Assembly: GCA_047619485.1 (NCBI GenBank)
Contig: JBLHKE010000254.1
Location: 1 to 10,009 of the forward strand
Reading direction: 5' to 3'
From: JBLHKE01 sp047619485
GTDB taxonomy: Bacteria; Verrucomicrobiota; Verrucomicrobiia; Verrucomicrobiales; DEV007
Length of the DNA stretch: 10,009 nucleotides
Shown here: positions 7,143-10,009 of the stretch, one piece after another
Layout of the letters: the number at the start of each line of letters is the position of its first letter
Numbering within the stretch: the first letter of the stretch is position 1
Translations under genes and position numbers: made by a program
The notes under the pieces: generated by a model
What the model saw: the letters and a program-made list of their open reading frames with translations, nothing else
What the model was told of the DNA's origin: nothing
Database searches by the model: none

Positions 7143-7794
7143 CGCCATCATCGTCGCCGCCGGAAGCAGCCGGCGTATGGGCTTCGACAAACTGCTAGCC
7201 GACCTAGCTGGCAAACCAGTCCTCGCCCACAGCATCGCCGCCTTCGAGGCCTGCGACGACATCGCCGAGATCCTCATCATCACCAGCGAGGAGCGCTTCC
7301 CCATCATCCGGAAACTCGAAGCAGAACACGGATTCCGGAAAATCACCCACATCATTCCAGGCGGTGCCCAACGCCATGATTCAGTCTGGGCCGGCCTGCA
7401 GAAAGTGGATCCCGCCGCCGAACTGATCGCCGTCCACGATGGCGCCCGCCCGCTGATCACGCCCACCCAGATCACCCGCTGCATCAGGTCCGCGCAACAG
7501 CACCGCGCCGCCACCAGCGCCCACCCGATCACCGACACCGTCAAACGTGCCAACGCCCAGCACCAGGTCACCGAAGCCGTCGACCGCGAGAACCTCTGGG
7601 CGATGGAGACCCCGCAAGTCTTCGACAGCCAGCTGCTCATCGAGTCCTACAAGAAAATCATCGCCGCTGGCGAACTCGTCACCGACGAAGTCAGCGCCCT
7701 CGAAGTGCCAGTCCACCTAGTAGCCAACGACTCCCCGAACCCGAAGATCACTTTCCCGGCAGATCTGGAGACCGCAGCGAAGCTGCTCGGGTAG
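7135..7794 (+). CDS. ispD: 2-C-methyl-D-erythritol 4-phosphate cytidylyltransferase
   Basis: The product has 219 residues, typical for IspD. It joins CTP and 2-C-methyl-D-erythritol 4-phosphate to give CDP-ME and pyrophosphate, the third step of the MEP isoprenoid pathway, in the cytoplasm. The nucleotide loop reads AAGSSRRMGFDK (8-19), with R13/R14 and K19 in the places of the catalytic Arg and Lys. Other family motifs are GGAQRHDSVWAGL (76-88), HDGARPL (101-107), ITDTVK (132-137), RENLWAMETPQVF (151-163), TDEVSALE (183-190) and NPKITFPADL (202-211). In the LWAxQTPQ motif this protein has ETPQ (E158) instead of QTPQ, a mild deviation. The start at 7135 overlaps the previous gene by 8 bases and the upstream AGCAGG abuts the ATG, so translation is probably coupled to the lipoprotein gene. 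No ispF is fused or adjacent. Confidence 0.95.
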   Translation: MTSAIIVAAGSSRRMGFDKLLADLAGKPVLAHSIAAFEACDDIAEILIITSEERFPIIRKLEAEHGFRKITHIIPGGAQRHDSVWAGLQKVDPAAELIAVHDGARPLITPTQITRCIRSAQQHRAATSAHPITDTVKRANAQHQVTEAVDRENLWAMETPQVFDSQLLIESYKKIIAAGELVTDEVSALEVPVHLVANDSPNPKITFPADLETAAKLLG

Positions 7795-7909
7795 CATCAA
7801 CTGCGTCTCCCCAATTACACAAGGGCTGGACACCCAATCTACTAGCAGGCTCCACTCGTTCAGCCTATTCTGCCATTTGCGACGCACACATTCGCGAAAT
7901 CTTTGCTTA

Positions 7910-8230
7910 AGGGCACCTCCGAAAACCTCATGCAGGCTGGAGCTTGATAAAATCCCCGCTGTCTTCGTTGCTAAAGCGCCCACTATCACCAGATAGCTTA
8001 GGGCTTGTCAGTAAATAACTCCTACAATCTGCTGGTTATTTTGGCCATCACCGACGTTAGCTTCCAACTCAAATAGCCCGCTATAATCGCTGAAATCTGC
8101 CTTGGTGCTGGCTAAAATTCCTGCGCATCTTTGTATGACTTATTTCCTGACAACCCCTTAGCGTTTATCGCCTCGCCAGCGGGAATTTTCTCTGCGCCCC
8201 ATTTCCACAGCAGGTTTCCGGAGGTGCTCT
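7910..8230. mobile_element. Outer MITE-like element, interrupted by a second element
   Basis: The ends are inverted repeats: AGGGCACCTCCGAAAACCT at 7910-7928 and, read on the minus strand from 8230, AGAGCACCTCCGGAAACCT (17 of 19 identical). The arms match again further in: GATAAAATCCCCGCTG (7946-7961) against GAGAAAATTCCCGCTG (8192-8177, minus), 14 of 16. The two arms are about 70 bp each, with a small hairpin CTATC-ACCA-GATAG (7983-7996) at the centre. TTA flanks both ends (7907-7909 and 8231-8233), a candidate 3-bp target duplication. Removing the inner element and one of its TTA copies leaves 161 bp. No transposase is encoded. An end beginning GGGCACC and a 3-bp TTA duplication would suit mobilisation by an IS5-type transposase, but this is a guess. 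Confidence 0.72.
7998..8160. mobile_element. Inner MITE-like element, copy 2 of the 158-bp family
   Basis: The element proper is GGG(8001) to CCC(8157), 157 bp, flanked on both sides by TTA (7998-8000 and 8158-8160), a candidate 3-bp target duplication. The first 27 bases match the reverse complement of the last 27 at 23 positions. The arms match again inside: ATTTTGGCCATCACC against ATTTTAGCCAGCACC (13 of 15), so most of the element can fold into one long imperfect hairpin. It matches copy 1 (1973-2130) with 7 differences over 158 bases and no gaps. It lies in the central part of the outer element (7910-8230). No open frame of useful length is present. Confidence 0.85.
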
Positions 8231-8302
8231 TTAAAATTTCCAAATCCCGCCACCGCTGCTAACCTCGCGAACACAATCAACGAAAAGAGGGACAGAGAGC
8301 AC

Positions 8303-9175
8303 ATGAGCGAGATCACAGAAATCATTACCCACCCCGGCGGCGCGCACAAAGACGACTTCTTGGCCTGCTGCCTAATCGCCCACCTGCACCGCGCCCCGAT
8401 CACCCGGCGCGAACCGTCACCGGAGGATCTCGACGATCCTCACACGGCGGTCATCGATGTCGGTGGCATCCACGATCCCGGGCTACAGAATTTCGACCAC
8501 CACCAGTTCCCCCGCGACCACCCCCCGGTCTGCGCGCTGACACTCGTCCTGCAATCGCTCGAGGCCTACGACGAGGCGGTGCTCTTCTGCGACTGGCTGC
8601 CCACCGCCGAGTACCTCGACACCCGCGGCCCGAACGACACCGCCGAGTGGCTCGGCATCGAGCGCGACGTCCTCAGCAAACTCAACTCCCCCATCGACCT
8701 CGCGCTGCTTAGCCGCTTCGAAAAATCCGTCACCCTGGTTCCCGGCGAGCCGCTGTGGGAGATCATGAGCATCATTGGCGAGGACATCCTCGGCTACCTT
8801 CGCATCATGAGCGTGCGGCTCGGTTACCTCGAGGGTCAGGCTCAGCTGTGGGAAATCGAAGCACCGCACGGCAATTTTGAAGCCCTGTTCCTCCCGCGCA
8901 CCGACAACAGCGAGGGCGACTCCTCGATGGGGCTCGGCCGCTACCTGCAGAAGATCGGCAAGGCCGACAGCGTGCGCGCGCTGATCTACCCCGACCGCCG
9001 CGGCGAAGGCTACGGTTTATCACGCTTCAACGACCACCCCAGCCTCGACCTGTCGTCACTCGAAGCCGAACCGGACGTCCATTTCGCCCACAAGCGCGGG
9101 TTCATCGCCAAGACCAGCGCGACCGAAGAATCCCGCCTGCGCGAACTCATCGCCGCCGCACAGATCAGCGCCTGA
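8303..9175 (+). CDS. MYG1-family (UPF0160) protein, DHH-like phosphoesterase
   Basis: The product has 290 residues, matching bacterial MYG1 homologues and shorter than the eukaryotic ones. Family features visible: HPGGAHKDDFLA at 10-21 (the family's metal-binding H-x-G-x-x-H-x-D-E segment, with DD here), VIDVGGIHDP at 50-59, FDHHQ at 64-68 (the DHH-like signature), and near the C-terminus FAHKRGFIAKT, which corresponds to the family's conserved GFI segment. Human MYG1 is reported as a 3'-5' RNA exonuclease; the role in bacteria is not established, so I call only the family. No signal peptide or membrane helix is seen, suggesting a cytoplasmic enzyme. A purine-rich stretch (GAGGGA, then AGAGAG) lies upstream of the ATG. 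The gene follows the nested MITE-like elements by 69 bp and ends 4 bp from the convergent NamZ-like gene. Confidence 0.88.
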   Translation: MSEITEIITHPGGAHKDDFLACCLIAHLHRAPITRREPSPEDLDDPHTAVIDVGGIHDPGLQNFDHHQFPRDHPPVCALTLVLQSLEAYDEAVLFCDWLPTAEYLDTRGPNDTAEWLGIERDVLSKLNSPIDLALLSRFEKSVTLVPGEPLWEIMSIIGEDILGYLRIMSVRLGYLEGQAQLWEIEAPHGNFEALFLPRTDNSEGDSSMGLGRYLQKIGKADSVRALIYPDRRGEGYGLSRFNDHPSLDLSSLEAEPDVHFAHKRGFIAKTSATEESRLRELIAAAQISA

Positions 9176-9179
9176 TCAC

Positions 9180-10009
9180 CTACTTGTAGATCAGATAACG
9201 CTCGCGGCGCTCGGCGAATTTTTCTAGCGCAGGCTGCCAGTCGGAACGTATCTCGGCGACTGGCCGGCTGCCCAAGATGGCGTCTACCGTTGGCGCTGAA
9301 ACGAGCAGCGTGTTAAGATTCTTCGTCTCCCAAGCATCCTTGTAGAGCCGTGCCAGAGCTTGCCCCAGCGTGAGACCAAGATCAACTGGGGCACAGCGTT
9401 CGCGATCTGTTACCAAGATTCGCACACCACCACACACCTTCCCCCTGTGGACGCTGCTCGTCGGGGTAAAACGCACCGGCACGAAGCCCAGCCCCGGCAG
9501 TTCCGCTGCCCGCAATTCCCTCGCCAGCGCATCCGGGTCAATGAATGGGGCACCTACCAACTCGAACGGTGCCGTCGTGCCCCGCCCGACCGAGAGGTTG
9601 GTAAACTCTAACAAACCCACACCAGGATAGAGGATCGCCTGGTTCAGATTGCGGATGTTGGGCGAAGGATTTTTCCACGGCAGCCCGGTCTGGTCGAAAA
9701 ACATCGAGCGCTTCCAGCCCTGCACCTCGACCACCTCCAGCTGCAACTTTGGATAGCGTTCCGCACGGAACATCTTTGCCAACTCGCCAACCGTCATCCC
9801 ATGGCGCAGCGGGATGTCGTGGAAGGCCGTGAACGACTGCTTGCCGTCGCGCAACGGACCATCGACAACGTGCCCCCCGATTGGGTTGACGCGATCGAGC
9901 ACGACGAAGCCGATCCCAGCCGCCTCGGCCGCCTCCATGCACAGCCCCATCGTCGAGATGTAGGTGTAGAAGCGACAGCCGATGTCCTGGATGTCGAACA
10001 CCAAGGTAT
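9180..10009 (-). CDS. DUF1343 / NamZ-type exo-N-acetylmuramidase (GH171), partial at right edge
   Basis: The minus-strand frame ends with TAG at 9182-9180 and stays open to the window edge, giving 275 visible residues that begin TLVFDIQDIG. An apparent start at TTG 10004 is only an internal Leu codon: family proteins are about 400 residues, so roughly the first third, including any signal peptide, is outside. Hallmarks in order: FDIQDIGCRFYTYI, VLDRVNPIGG, DIPLRHGMTVGELA, LPWKNPSPNI, and YPGVGLLEFTNLSVGRG followed by TTAPFELVGAPFID. Bacillus subtilis NamZ (YbbC) removes N-acetylmuramic acid from the non-reducing ends of peptidoglycan fragments, a step in cell-wall turnover and recovery. Whether this one is exported cannot be judged here. 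The gene converges on the MYG1-like gene with only 4 bases between the stops, leaving no room for a terminator in between. Confidence 0.93.
   Translation of the reverse strand, partial: TLVFDIQDIGCRFYTYISTMGLCMEAAEAAGIGFVVLDRVNPIGGHVVDGPLRDGKQSFTAFHDIPLRHGMTVGELAKMFRAERYPKLQLEVVEVQGWKRSMFFDQTGLPWKNPSPNIRNLNQAILYPGVGLLEFTNLSVGRGTTAPFELVGAPFIDPDALARELRAAELPGLGFVPVRFTPTSSVHRGKVCGGVRILVTDRERCAPVDLGLTLGQALARLYKDAWETKNLNTLLVSAPTVDAILGSRPVAEIRSDWQPALEKFAERRERYLIYK

Larger units (their letters stand above)
7795..8302. other. Intergenic region between ispD and MYG1-like gene
   Basis: About 500 bases, of which 327 (7907-8233) are accounted for by two nested MITE-like elements and their flanking repeats, listed separately. 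The rest (7795-7906 and 8234-8302) shows no gene, tRNA or terminator with a T-run. The MYG1-like gene needs a promoter here; the last 70 bases show no obvious one, and a perfect TATAAT occurs inside the inner element at 8082-8087. Confidence 0.7.

Noticed and set aside
6615..7640. 341-codon minus-strand open frame across the lipoprotein and ispD genes
   Set aside because: Antisense shadow of two well-supported genes; no domain recognised.
7903..8240. Reading the paired inverted repeats as an intrinsic terminator or riboswitch for ispD/MYG1
   Set aside because: The structure is better explained by nested elements: inverted ends, TTA flanks and a near-identical second copy of the inner part elsewhere.
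9997..10009. Possible TTG start for the NamZ-like gene at 10004
   Set aside because: The codon falls inside the conserved TLVFDIQDIG segment, and the frame is still open at the window edge; it is an internal Leu.
1..10009. CRISPR array or defence system
   Set aside because: No regularly spaced repeats and no defence-type genes; all genes belong to metabolic or envelope families.

Overview
The window looks like the chromosome of a Gram-negative bacterium with a fairly high GC content. My best guess is the Verrucomicrobiota or a related PVC lineage. The basis is the gene mix (a fused gamma/alpha 2-oxoacid:acceptor oxidoreductase, a YdbH-type AsmA-like protein, a bacterial MYG1 homologue, a DUF1343/NamZ protein), weak or absent Shine-Dalgarno sequences, and intergenic regions rich in palindromes. 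The placement is inference from gene content and would need a marker gene to confirm.

Layout. Positions 1-1600 (minus) hold most of a 2-oxoacid:acceptor oxidoreductase alpha subunit that runs off the left edge. Positions 1601-2413 are intergenic and hold the first copy of a 158-bp palindromic element (MITE-like) followed by a short perfect hairpin. Positions 2414-3244 (plus) encode a HAD-IIA phosphatase of the NagD type. Positions 3245-3390 are a spacer with four short hairpins in a row. Positions 3391-7794 (plus) form a tight three-gene unit: a 1049-residue YdbH-like AsmA-family protein; a 201-residue lipoprotein that appears to join YnbE-like and YdbL-like (DUF1318) parts; and ispD. They overlap by 4 and 8 bases, so translation is probably coupled. 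Positions 7795-8302 are intergenic and hold two nested MITE-like elements. Positions 8303-9175 (plus) encode a MYG1-family protein. Positions 9180-10009 (minus) hold the C-terminal part of a DUF1343/NamZ peptidoglycan hydrolase that runs off the right edge.

Biology. The central unit is a cell-envelope module. In Escherichia coli YdbH is one of three redundant AsmA-like proteins needed for phospholipid supply to the outer membrane; the lipoprotein YnbE is its partner and YdbL is encoded next to both. Here the two small proteins seem to be one, and ispD (MEP pathway, which supplies the isoprenoid lipid carriers of envelope synthesis) is attached to the same transcript. NamZ at the right edge is also an envelope enzyme, acting on peptidoglycan. 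The other genes are metabolic.

The most distinctive non-coding signal is the mobile-element structure. A 158-bp element at 1973-2130 recurs at 8003-8160 with 7 differences and no gaps. The second copy sits near the middle of a different palindromic element (7910-8230). Both nested elements are flanked by TTA repeats and each is about 160 bp long once the other is removed. No CRISPR array, rRNA or tRNA was seen.
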